Assembly: GCA_016722465.1 (NCBI GenBank) | Contig: JADKJC010000013.1 | Location: 1,240,001 to 1,304,000, forward strand | Length of the DNA stretch: 64,000 nucleotides | Reading direction: 5' to 3' | Source of the DNA: Chitinophagaceae bacterium | GTDB lineage: Bacteria > Bacteroidota > Bacteroidia > Chitinophagales > Chitinophagaceae | In this document: positions 54,335 to 62,709 of the stretch, piece after piece | Position numbering within the stretch: position 1 is the stretch's first letter | Layout of the letters: every line of letters begins with the position of its first letter | Program-made: the position numbers and the translations under genes | The notes under the pieces: generated by a model | Told to the model about the DNA's origin: nothing | The model's input: the letters and a program-made list of their open reading frames with translations, nothing else | The model's database searches: none

Positions 54335-56677
54335 TTAATGGCTGAATTGAATTTGTTTTGAAGTGGTTTTATTTTTTTCTGCAAACACTTTACCCAAAGA
54401 CCTGTTTTCTATTTCGAAGCAGGCCATCTGTCCAAATCCGATGCACTCATCATTGGGGCTGAGTTGCCGGTGAAAATACAGTGTTTTTTTTTGTGAGAGA
54501 TTCTCAACAAGCAGTTCATTGAGTAATGCATTTTGAAAAACGCCACCGCTAAAAGCAAGCTGTTCAATTTGAAAACGATCACTGATCTGTTCTACCATTT
54601 TTGCCAATGAGAAGAACAGCTTCCATGCTACTACCGCAATATCTTCTCCCTTTTCACAATCATCCAGCAAAGCAGTTAAAAACAGGTCCCATTCAATCCT
54701 GTTCTTTTGTAATACCAATGGATAATACTCACTGGTTTTATTATGAGCGCTTCTTGCAAGCACTTCCAGTTTCATGGCCGCCTCCCCTTCATAAGTATTG
54801 TACTGGCAAATGCCGAGTATGCAAGCAATGCCGTCTAAAAATCTTCCCATACTGCTTGTCAGCAGGTCTGCAGGCTGCTGTACCAGTTGCTGGTAATATT
54901 TCCATTCCTGTGCCGAAAAATATTTTTGAATCTGCGATTGCTTTGCCGGGAAATTCTTCAGTAAACTCAAAGCACTCAGCCTTGGCTCCCTGCTCATCTT
55001 ATCCGCCAGCAATTGCGGGAAATAATCAAGATGAACAATGCGTTCTATTTCATTTTCTTCATAAATAAATATTTCTCCTCCCCATACCTGCCTGTCATCG
55101 CCATAACCGGTACCATCCCATACAAAACCTAAAATTTGTTCATCACTATTCAGCAAATTATTTTCGGCCAGCACTGCTCCAAAATGTGCTTTGTGATGCT
55201 GAATGGCGGTGAGTGAATTATTTTTAACCGCAGCGATCTCCTTTCCATATTCAGCCACAAAATAACCGGGATGTTTATCAACCAGTACATGTGCAGGCTC
55301 TGTGTGCAGGAGCCCTGTAACATGCTCCAAGGTTTCTTTATAAGCTGTTTGAGATTCCAGTGTTCCCTGGTCGCCGAGAAACTGGCTGATGTACAGGTTA
55401 TTTTTATCCAGCAGGGTAAATGCAGCTTTTAACTCCGCCCCCATTGCCAGCACCGCTTCATCTGTGGGACAGAATGGATTGGGGAAATAATTGGGAGCAA
55501 GCCCACGGCTTCTGCGTAAAATAATTTTTTGCCCATCCTTACAAAACTGCAATACACTGTCATCCTGTGGCGCAACAATTTCACGTTCATAGGTCAGCAC
55601 ATAATCTGCCACTTCAAATAAATTAAGCAAGGCATCCCTGTCCTTATAAATGATTGGCGAGCCACTGATGTTTCCGCTGGTAGCAATCAATGGTTTGCCA
55701 AAAGTGCCGGCAATCAATAAAAGTAATGGTGTATATGCCAGCATCAATCCAACCTTATCAAGTCCGGGAGCAATGGCTGCTGCACAAATACCATTGAGCG
55801 GATCTGTTTTCAATTCACACAGTACAATGGGTGCCGTTTTATCCTGTAATGCTGCTGTTTCAAATGGGCGCAACAATAAATCCCCGGCTGCCATTTCAAT
55901 ACTGGCATACATCAATGCAAAAGGTTTGGCGGGCCGCTGCTTCCGCACTCTCAACTGGTTCACTACTGCTTCATTCGTAGCATCGCACAATAATAAATAA
56001 CCGCCGATTCCTTTAACGGCAATGATCTGGCCTGCTTTTAATGCGGCAGCTATTGTATCAACTATTTCAGGCGCATCATTACTGATACAACTTCCGGGAG
56101 ATACAAATAAATACATCGGCACCGCACAATCTTTGCAGGAGTTCGTTTGGCTGTAATGCCGCCTGTCAGTGATATCATTGTATTCTGACAAACAGGCATC
56201 ACACATCTGCAAAGGCTGCATCGTTGTGTTTGCTCTATCATAAGGCAAGGCAGTAATGATGGAATACCGGGGACCGCAATTTAAACAGGTAGTAAAGGGA
56301 TAATGATAACGCTTATTATTTTTTACCAATAGTTCTTCCCTGCAGTCGTTGCACAAAGCAATATCAGGAGTCAGTAAAAGATCAGGCTTTTTATTATCTG
56401 TACTTTGTTCAATTGTAAAAGAGAAAAACTCTTTTGAAGGTATCTCCTGCATGTGATGATGAGTGATGATGGCATTACCAGGTGGAGCGCTGATGATCTT
56501 ATTGTAAAAAGCATTCGCTGTTTCAATTGAAGCACTACATTCAATATGTACGCCATCTGTTGTATTGCTTACCCGGCCGGTAATACCCAACTCATTTGCC
56601 AGCCTGCAAACAAGGGGTCGAAAACCAACGCCCTGTACCAAACCATTGATATGGATGTGATAGGTATGCATACACAA
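54335..56677 (-). CDS. hypF: Carbamoyltransferase HypF
   Basis: A 780-residue protein of usual HypF length. In order: an acylphosphatase domain (INGLVQGVGFRPLVCRL), two zinc-finger pairs (ALCNDCREELL with CLNCGPRYS, and CDACLSEYND with CKDC), a YrdC-like domain (about residues 200-370, GQIIAVKGIGGYLLLCDA), and a Kae1/TobZ-like domain (IQHHKAHFGAVLAEN and LAFSGGVFQNALLNELL). HypF uses carbamoyl phosphate and ATP to form the carbamoyl group that HypE turns into cyanide. The second ATG at 56671 is also possible. It is intact. Confidence 0.97.
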   Translation of the reverse strand: MCMHTYHIHINGLVQGVGFRPLVCRLANELGITGRVSNTTDGVHIECSASIETANAFYNKIISAPPGNAIITHHHMQEIPSKEFFSFTIEQSTDNKKPDLLLTPDIALCNDCREELLVKNNKRYHYPFTTCLNCGPRYSIITALPYDRANTTMQPLQMCDACLSEYNDITDRRHYSQTNSCKDCAVPMYLFVSPGSCISNDAPEIVDTIAAALKAGQIIAVKGIGGYLLLCDATNEAVVNQLRVRKQRPAKPFALMYASIEMAAGDLLLRPFETAALQDKTAPIVLCELKTDPLNGICAAAIAPGLDKVGLMLAYTPLLLLIAGTFGKPLIATSGNISGSPIIYKDRDALLNLFEVADYVLTYEREIVAPQDDSVLQFCKDGQKIILRRSRGLAPNYFPNPFCPTDEAVLAMGAELKAAFTLLDKNNLYISQFLGDQGTLESQTAYKETLEHVTGLLHTEPAHVLVDKHPGYFVAEYGKEIAAVKNNSLTAIQHHKAHFGAVLAENNLLNSDEQILGFVWDGTGYGDDRQVWGGEIFIYEENEIERIVHLDYFPQLLADKMSREPRLSALSLLKNFPAKQSQIQKYFSAQEWKYYQQLVQQPADLLTSSMGRFLDGIACILGICQYNTYEGEAAMKLEVLARSAHNKTSEYYPLVLQKNRIEWDLFLTALLDDCEKGEDIAVVAWKLFFSLAKMVEQISDRFQIEQLAFSGGVFQNALLNELLVENLSQKKTLYFHRQLSPNDECIGFGQMACFEIENRSLGKVFAEKNKTTSKQIQFSH

Positions 56678-56707
56678 AACGAACTTTATTGTTACAATAC
56701 GAATTCA

Positions 56708-57481
56708 TTATACAGTTTCAGGAACCAATACTTTTGATTTCAACCAATCATACCAACGATCCAGGCCTTCCCCATTTGTACAACTCAGTTCTATGATCTC
56801 CAGCTTATGATTGACTTTTTTTGCATTTATTTTTACTTTTTCCATGTCAAAAGGAACATAAGGCAGCAAGTCTGTTTTATTAATGATGCAAAGTGTAGAA
56901 GAATAAAACATATCAGGATATTTTAGCGGCTTGTCATCGCCTTCTGTAACACTGATGATCACCACTCTTTCCTTTTCTCCCAGGTCAAACATGGCAGGAC
57001 AAACCAGGTTGCCCACATTTTCAATAAACAACACGCTGTTTTCTGCTGGCTTTATTCCCTGTACAGCATGCAATACCATGTGTGCATCTAAGTGACAACC
57101 TTTTCCTGTATTGATCTGCACCACTTTTGTTCCGGTGGCATGGATGCGGTCTGCATCATTGGTGGTTTGCTGGTCGCCTTCTATCACACAAAATTGCAGT
57201 TGCCCTTTCAGGTCGGTCAGTGTTCTTTCCAGCAAGGCAGTTTTGCCAGAGCCGGGAGAACTCACCAGGTTCAGTGCAAGAATATTTTTGGCATCAAAAT
57301 AACCCCGGTTCCTTTCGGCCAGCAGGTCATTTTGATGCAGTACATCTTTTTCAACGTCAACCACTTTGCGGTGGTGATCGTGTGAATGATCATGCTGGTG
57401 CCCATGATCATGTTCATGTTGATGACCAGGTTCATGCATGGTCACTTTTCCTTCAGCATCACATCCGCAGGTAGCACACAT
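56708..57481 (-). CDS. hypB: Hydrogenase nickel-incorporation GTPase HypB
   Basis: A 257-residue protein. The N-terminal MCATCGC motif is followed by a His-rich nickel-storage segment (residues about 16-37), then a G-domain with the P-loop SSPGSGKT and later switch and base-recognition motifs (IINKTDLLPY). HypB loads nickel into hydrogenase with HypA using GTP hydrolysis. It overlaps no neighbour; hypA starts just upstream on the same strand. Confidence 0.97.
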   Translation of the reverse strand: MCATCGCDAEGKVTMHEPGHQHEHDHGHQHDHSHDHHRKVVDVEKDVLHQNDLLAERNRGYFDAKNILALNLVSSPGSGKTALLERTLTDLKGQLQFCVIEGDQQTTNDADRIHATGTKVVQINTGKGCHLDAHMVLHAVQGIKPAENSVLFIENVGNLVCPAMFDLGEKERVVIISVTEGDDKPLKYPDMFYSSTLCIINKTDLLPYVPFDMEKVKINAKKVNHKLEIIELSCTNGEGLDRWYDWLKSKVLVPETV

Positions 57482-57511
57482 AGTATGATAATTTAGTGTT
57501 CACAATATTTT

Positions 57512-57853
57512 TCAGGAAACGATCAGCGATCTTACCCTTAGTTCTTTTCCTTCCACAATATCAATTAAATGTTCGCCGCATTTGGGGCAGGCATCATATA
57601 AATTTTTCAACGGGAAGAACACTTCACAGCCTGAACATCTTGCTTTGCCATTTATCCGGTTGATTTTTCTTTCAGCTTTTTCAAGCATGGTTTCCTTTAC
57701 TGCCTGCTGCCAGGCAAAATCAAATGCATTCATTTCTACAGTGCTTAAGCAGCCGATGTCTATTTCAATTTCTTCAATCACTGCCGCATCTTCTTTTATT
57801 GCCTGCTGCTGTGCAATATCAATAATGCTCAGTACAATCGAAAGTTCATGCAT
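57512..57853 (-). CDS. hypA: Hydrogenase nickel-insertion protein HypA
   Basis: A 113-residue protein starting MHELSIV; His2 binds nickel. The structural zinc site is made of two cysteine pairs, CSGC and CPKC, near residues 73-94. It hands nickel to HypB and the hydrogenase large subunit. It is the first hyp gene and lies five bases after the small HPGHG membrane protein gene. Confidence 0.97.
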   Translation of the reverse strand: MHELSIVLSIIDIAQQQAIKEDAAVIEEIEIDIGCLSTVEMNAFDFAWQQAVKETMLEKAERKINRINGKARCSGCEVFFPLKNLYDACPKCGEHLIDIVEGKELRVRSLIVS

Positions 57854-57858
57854 GGTGC

Positions 57859-58062
57859 TTAATTGCGCTGTTCTTTTTTACGCAGGTTGCGGATATATAA
57901 TACAACCGCTGTGATCACTGCCAGCGAAAGGATCACATGCGCCGGTTCGGTAAAATCATGGGTGATGGTAAATCCATCCGTTTCACCATGACCTGGATGT
58001 GCAAGGCTTATCAAAGGCAGGCACCATGTAAATAAACTCAGAACAGCGGTTATTTTTTTCAT
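57859..58062 (-). CDS. Small HPGHG-containing membrane protein at the hydrogenase locus
   Basis: A 67-residue protein with a signal peptide (about residues 1-21, SLAHPGHG) and one membrane helix near the C-terminus (HVILSLAVITAVVLYIR). After the signal the sequence begins HPGHGETDGF, similar to the mature starts of HupE/UreJ nickel permeases (HPGHG) but without their other helices. It heads the hyp operon, five bases before hypA. A metal-binding or envelope role is possible; no named family is known to me. Confidence 0.75.
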   Translation of the reverse strand: MKKITAVLSLFTWCLPLISLAHPGHGETDGFTITHDFTEPAHVILSLAVITAVVLYIRNLRKKEQRN

Positions 58063-58113
58063 ATCAAATATGATTTAGCGTTGGCTAAAGTAATTATAAG
58101 CACCAACCACATG

Positions 58114-58129
58114 TATGATAAATGTCATA
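58114..58129. promoter_or_regulatory. Possible operator palindrome in the hyp/hydrogenase divergent promoter
   Basis: TATGA and its complement TCATA are separated by six bases between the divergent operons (58063-58222). The layout resembles binding sites for CRP/FNR-type dimers, but does not match a known consensus exactly. Any role is inferred from position. Confidence 0.35.
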
Positions 58130-58222
58130 ACAGCAACTAAAGAAAATCATAAGAGTTAGTGACGATGAAAAATAGTTTTATACCCTGTTTAATTTACCTC
58201 CTCACTATTTAAATAAATCTTC

Positions 58223-59356
58223 ATGAGTAACAATGCTTCTCCAACAACACAACCTTCCTATTACCAGGAGGTTGAAAGAAAAGGCTACAGCCGCAGGGAT
58301 TTTATCGGCTTTGTAACCATGATGGCTGCCTTTATGGGCCTTGAAAAATCTGCCATCGGGCAGGTTGTAAAAGCACTTGAAACAAAACCACGTATCCCTG
58401 TAATATGGCTGCATTTTCAGGAATGCACCTGCTGCAGCGAAAGTTTTATCCGTTCATCTCATCCGATAGTTGCAGATATTTTACTGGATAAAATATCACT
58501 GGACTATACGGAAACCCTGATGGCAGCTTCCGGTTTGCAGGCAGAAGCAGCCATGAAGAACACCATGGAAAAATACAAAGGAGAATACATTCTTTGCGTT
58601 GAAGGAAGTGTGCCCACCGGTGCAGATGGCGTGTATTGCATGATTGGCGGTAAAACATCGCTGCAGATATTAGAAGAAGCCGCAGCCGGTGCCAAAGCTG
58701 TGATTGCATGGGGAAGTTGTGCCAGCAATGGTTGTGTGCAATCAGCAAAACCAAACCCTACCGGCGCCACACCTATACATAAATTATTAAAGAGCAGTGT
58801 ACCACTGATAAAAGTACCCGGCTGCCCTCCTATTGGAGAAGTAATGGCCGGTGTTATTGTTCACCTGGTAACTTTTGGCAAGATACCTGAACTTGACAGG
58901 CTGGGAAGGCCAAAAGCATTTTACAGCAAACGTGTTCATGATACCTGTTACCGCAGGCCATTTTATGATGCCGGTTTATTTGTTGAAACCTTTGATGATG
59001 AAAGTGCCAAAAAAGGATACTGCTTATATAAAGTGGGCTGTAAAGGGCCGTCTACCTATAACGCCTGCGGCGTAATGAAATGGAATAACGGTACCAGCTA
59101 CCCCATTCAATCCGGTCACGGATGCATTGGTTGCAGCGAAGAAAATTTCTGGGACAATGGCCGCTTGTATGAAAGGGCTTCTGCCTTTGCCGGCTTTGGT
59201 ATTGAAAGCAATGCCGATGACCTTGGTAAAGTGGCCCTGGTGGGTACCGGTGTTGCCATTGCGGCCCATGCCATTGCCACCAATGTGCGTAAACACAAAT
59301 TGATTTTCAATCTTGAAAAAGAAGGGAAACAAAGCGAAAAAGAACTGGATGCTTAA
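58223..59356 (+). CDS. hyaA: [NiFe]-hydrogenase small subunit, O2-tolerant type
   Basis: A 377-residue precursor with a twin-arginine signal (SRRDFIGF near residue 23-30) for folded export. The proximal cluster binds four normal cysteines (C68, C71, C166, C201) and two extra ones (C70 in ECTCC, and C171 in SNGC). The six-cysteine pattern supports a [4Fe-3S] cluster and O2 tolerance as in E. coli Hyd-1. The later HDTCYRR, YCLYKVGCKGP, CGVMKWNNG and GCIGCSE hold the medial and distal clusters. A C-terminal helix (VALVGTGVAIAAHAIA) anchors it to the membrane. It is the first gene of the operon. Confidence 0.95.
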   Translation: MSNNASPTTQPSYYQEVERKGYSRRDFIGFVTMMAAFMGLEKSAIGQVVKALETKPRIPVIWLHFQECTCCSESFIRSSHPIVADILLDKISLDYTETLMAASGLQAEAAMKNTMEKYKGEYILCVEGSVPTGADGVYCMIGGKTSLQILEEAAAGAKAVIAWGSCASNGCVQSAKPNPTGATPIHKLLKSSVPLIKVPGCPPIGEVMAGVIVHLVTFGKIPELDRLGRPKAFYSKRVHDTCYRRPFYDAGLFVETFDDESAKKGYCLYKVGCKGPSTYNACGVMKWNNGTSYPIQSGHGCIGCSEENFWDNGRLYERASAFAGFGIESNADDLGKVALVGTGVAIAAHAIATNVRKHKLIFNLEKEGKQSEKELDA

Positions 59357-59380
59357 TTACTAACATTTTCAAATTACAAT

Positions 59381-61105
59381 ATGAGTAAAAGAATTGTTGT
59401 TGACCCGATCACAAGAATCGAAGGTCACTTAAGAGTAGAAGCCGATATTGAAAACGGCACCATAAAAGATGCATACAGCAGCGGCACCATGGTACGCCTG
59501 CTGGAAGAAATTTTAAAAGGGAGAGACCCCAAAGATGCCTGGGCATTTGTAGGCAGGGTTTGTGGGGTATGCACTTCCATTCATTCATTAACGAGTGTGC
59601 GTTGCGTGGAAGATGCACTGGATATTGCAGTGCCTCCCAATGCTGAGATGGTAAGAAATATCATGTTCTGTACACAATACATTCACGACCATGTGGTACA
59701 TTTCTATCACCTGCATGCCATGGACTGGGTGGATGTGGTGAATGCATTGAAAGCAGATCCAAAGAAAACATCCGAACTGGCCCAAAGTATTTCCAAATGG
59801 CCAAAAAGTTCACCGGGTTATTTCAGTGATATACAAACAAGGATCAAAAAATTTGTAGAAAGCGGGCAGCTGGGTATTTTCGCCAATGGTTATTGGGGAC
59901 ATCCGGCTTATAAATTACCTGCAGAAGTAAACCTGATAGGGTTAGCACACTATTTAGAAGCATTGGAGTGGCAGAAAGAAATTGTAAAAGTACATGCCAT
60001 TTTCGGTGGTAAAAACCCTCACCCCAATTACCTGGTTGGCGGTATGGCCTGCTCTATCAGCCTGGATGATGTGAGCGGCATCAATGCAGAGCGTTTGGCG
60101 TATGTAGAACAGCTGCTTAAAGACGGAAAGGAATTTGTTGAGCAGGTGTATATTCCCGACCTGATGGCCATCGCTTCTTTCTACAAAGACTGGGGTGCTA
60201 TTGGTGGCGGCATCGGAAATTATTTAGTGTACGGCGACCTGCCCACTAACGGTTACAGGGACACGGCTTCTTACAAATTCCCCGGCGGCGCTATTTTAAA
60301 TAAAGACATCAGCAAAGTATACGATGTGGACCTGAGAAAAGAAGAAGAGGTGCAGGAGTTTATTACACACTCCTGGTATGAATACAAAGAAGGAAATGAT
60401 AAAGGACTGCATCCATGGAAAGGCGAAAGCAAAGTAAAATACACCGGCCCCAAACCACCATTTGAACATTTAGATACCACACAGAAATACAGCTATCTTA
60501 AAACACCCCGGTGGAAAGGAAACGCCATGGAAGTTGGCCCGCTGTCCCGTATGCTGGTAGGATATGCCAGGGGCAGGGAGGATTTTAAAGCGGTTGTTGA
60601 TAAGGCGTTGACAGACCTTGGTGTTCCTGTTACCGCATTGTTCTCCACACTGGGAAGAACAGCAGCCCGTGGACTGGAAAGTGTACTGGTGGCGCAATGG
60701 GGTTTGGATTTCTTTGATCAGCTGATCAGCAATATTAAAAATGGTGATAGCCGCATGGCAGACATGAGCAAGTTCGATCCGGCTACCTGGCCAACGTCTG
60801 CCAAAGGTGTTGGGCATACAGAAGCACCCCGTGGTGCGCTGGCCCACTGGATCAATATCGAAGATCAGAAAATTGCCAATTACCAGCTGGTGGTTCCTAC
60901 TACCTGGAATGCATCGCCAAGAGACCCGAAAGGACAATTATCTGCGTATGAATCATCCCTGATAGGCACGCCGGTTGCTGATGAAACACAGCCACTGGAG
61001 ATCATCAGGACCATTCACAGTTTTGATCCCTGTATGGCCTGCAGTGTGCACATCTATGATGAAGATGGAAAACACATCAGCCGCATTAATATTCTTGGAG
61101 ATTAA
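59381..61105 (+). CDS. hyaB: [NiFe]-hydrogenase large subunit
   Basis: A 574-residue precursor. Nickel and iron are bound by the cysteine pairs RVCGVCTSIH (C61, C64) and DPCMACSVH (C551, C554). The C-terminal tail of 17 residues after His557 is the part removed by the maturation protease. RIEGHLRVEAD at the N-terminus is the usual first motif. It works with the small subunit and cytochrome b to oxidise hydrogen and reduce quinone in the periplasm. It starts 24 bases after hyaA. Confidence 0.97.
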   Translation: MSKRIVVDPITRIEGHLRVEADIENGTIKDAYSSGTMVRLLEEILKGRDPKDAWAFVGRVCGVCTSIHSLTSVRCVEDALDIAVPPNAEMVRNIMFCTQYIHDHVVHFYHLHAMDWVDVVNALKADPKKTSELAQSISKWPKSSPGYFSDIQTRIKKFVESGQLGIFANGYWGHPAYKLPAEVNLIGLAHYLEALEWQKEIVKVHAIFGGKNPHPNYLVGGMACSISLDDVSGINAERLAYVEQLLKDGKEFVEQVYIPDLMAIASFYKDWGAIGGGIGNYLVYGDLPTNGYRDTASYKFPGGAILNKDISKVYDVDLRKEEEVQEFITHSWYEYKEGNDKGLHPWKGESKVKYTGPKPPFEHLDTTQKYSYLKTPRWKGNAMEVGPLSRMLVGYARGREDFKAVVDKALTDLGVPVTALFSTLGRTAARGLESVLVAQWGLDFFDQLISNIKNGDSRMADMSKFDPATWPTSAKGVGHTEAPRGALAHWINIEDQKIANYQLVVPTTWNASPRDPKGQLSAYESSLIGTPVADETQPLEIIRTIHSFDPCMACSVHIYDEDGKHISRINILGD

Positions 61106-61121
61106 TTATTAAAACCATTTT

Positions 61122-61871
61122 ATGGCTACAAAATATTTGCAAATACACAGGCTACGCAGGGTGTATGTGTGGGAATTACCCGTACGCATTTACCACTGGC
61201 TGAATGCCCTGGTACTGCTGGCTTTGATCGCAACAGGTTTTTATATTGCCAACCCGTTGGCTTTAATGAGCCAGCATGAAGCTACAGGTAAATTCACGAT
61301 GGGCTGGATCAGGTATATTCATTTTGCCGCAGCTTATCTTTTCTTCTTTAATTTTTTCTTCCGTATTTACTGGGGTTTTGTTGGTAATAAATATGCCAAC
61401 TGGCGGCAGTTCATCCCTTTCTCAAAAAAGTTCTTTAAAGAGATGTGGTATGTTTTCAGGATGGACATTTTAATGCTGAAAGGAAAAGAGCACATGAGTA
61501 TCGGCCACAATGCCATGGCAGGATTTATTTACTTCCTCACTTTTATTGCCTTCCTGGTTCAATGCCTTACCGGGTTTGGATTGTATGCTGCCATGAGTGG
61601 CTGGTGGTTCCCTAAATTATTTGCGTGGGTACCCAATTTCTTAGGGGGCGATATTATGACAAGACAGATCCATCACTGGTCTATGTGGTTCTTTATTTTA
61701 TTTGTGGTGATCCATGTGTATCTTGTATTCTATCATGATTATGTAGAAGGCCGTGGAGAGATCAGCAGCATGGGCGGCGGGTGGAAATTCATTGAAGAAG
61801 AAACCTTTGAGAGAGGCCATCACCAGACGCCTAACCCTGAAAAACCAGCAAAAGATGTTGAAAAAAAGTGA
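61122..61871 (+). CDS. hyaC: Ni/Fe-hydrogenase b-type cytochrome subunit
   Basis: A 249-residue membrane protein with four to five helices. The start RVYVWELPVRIYHWLNALVLL carries one haem-ligand histidine (YHWLN). HNAMAGFIYFLTFIAFLVQCLTG and IHHWSMWFFILFVVIHVYLVF hold the others. It passes electrons from the small subunit's clusters to the quinone pool. It starts 16 bases after hyaB and its 3' end overlaps hyaD by 17 bases. Confidence 0.96.
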   Translation: MATKYLQIHRLRRVYVWELPVRIYHWLNALVLLALIATGFYIANPLALMSQHEATGKFTMGWIRYIHFAAAYLFFFNFFFRIYWGFVGNKYANWRQFIPFSKKFFKEMWYVFRMDILMLKGKEHMSIGHNAMAGFIYFLTFIAFLVQCLTGFGLYAAMSGWWFPKLFAWVPNFLGGDIMTRQIHHWSMWFFILFVVIHVYLVFYHDYVEGRGEISSMGGGWKFIEEETFERGHHQTPNPEKPAKDVEKK

Positions 61872-62355
61872 GCTTTTAATACTGGGCGTTGGTAATTACT
61901 TAATGGGCGATGAAGGAGTAGGCGTGCATGCGGCCAACAGGCTGATGCAGGAAGATATCCCCGGTGTTGACATTGTGGACGGCGGCACCGGTGGCTTTCA
62001 TTTGCTGGGGCATTTTGAAAACTATGAAACCATTATCCTGATTGATGCAACGCTTGATAAAAATCCCAATGGAACCATCCGCCTGATAAAACCCAGGTTT
62101 GCTACAGACTTCCCTAAGGCAATGAGCACACATGATATTGGATTGAAAGATATGGTGAGTGCATTGCAGCTATTGGGCAAAATGCCGGAGATCCATTTGT
62201 TTGTAGTAAGCATTGAAAGCTTACAGCAACAGGGCATAACATTAACAGCCGAAATAGAAAACGCAATGCCTTTGCTCATCAGCAAGATAAAAGACCTGAT
62301 TGCAAAAATCACGGAGAACAACTGTGAAAAAGAGGCAATTTCCATAGCAGTTTAA
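61855..62355 (+). CDS. hyaD: Hydrogenase maturation protease
   Basis: From the ATG at 61855 the protein is 166 residues, with ELLILGVGNYLMGDEGVGVHA at the start, VDGGTGGFHLL and LIDATLDKNPNGT, and STHDIGLKDMV as the nickel-sensing histidine region. It clips the C-terminal tail of the large subunit after nickel insertion. The frame stays open to 61753 inside hyaC, but only the 61855 start gives the family beginning. The 17-base overlap with hyaC supports translational coupling. Confidence 0.96.
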   Translation: MLKKSELLILGVGNYLMGDEGVGVHAANRLMQEDIPGVDIVDGGTGGFHLLGHFENYETIILIDATLDKNPNGTIRLIKPRFATDFPKAMSTHDIGLKDMVSALQLLGKMPEIHLFVVSIESLQQQGITLTAEIENAMPLLISKIKDLIAKITENNCEKEAISIAV

Positions 62356-62709
62356 TGACAGGGGAAACAGACGGGTCTTTTTATTATCCAATCGAACAGA
62401 CCATCACAATTACAAAACGGCATATCCCATTTTAAATACACCTGCTCCATCTAAATATGGCGGATATCAAATCTCACGGAAATTTGATTTTAAAAAAAAA
62501 TGCTGTAAATTGTAAGCTTCAGGCCCGGTTCTTGACAGAACTGGCGAATGGCATTTTCCTCAATGACGCAGGTAATTCCGGCAACTCAAGGACAGATGCA
62601 TTTTAACATCCAATTCCGCACTATCTAAACCTCTCCAGATACGTATCCCTGATTTGTAATTATTTTATAACCACGATTCAATACCGGGAATGCCAGGGTA
62701 TCAATACCT
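62356..62709. other. Non-coding gap after the hydrogenase operon
   Basis: No gene that I can support. A weak CCGGTTCT-type hairpin near 62524-62545 is the only structure noticed. It should hold the promoter of the 62710 gene. Confidence 0.45.
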
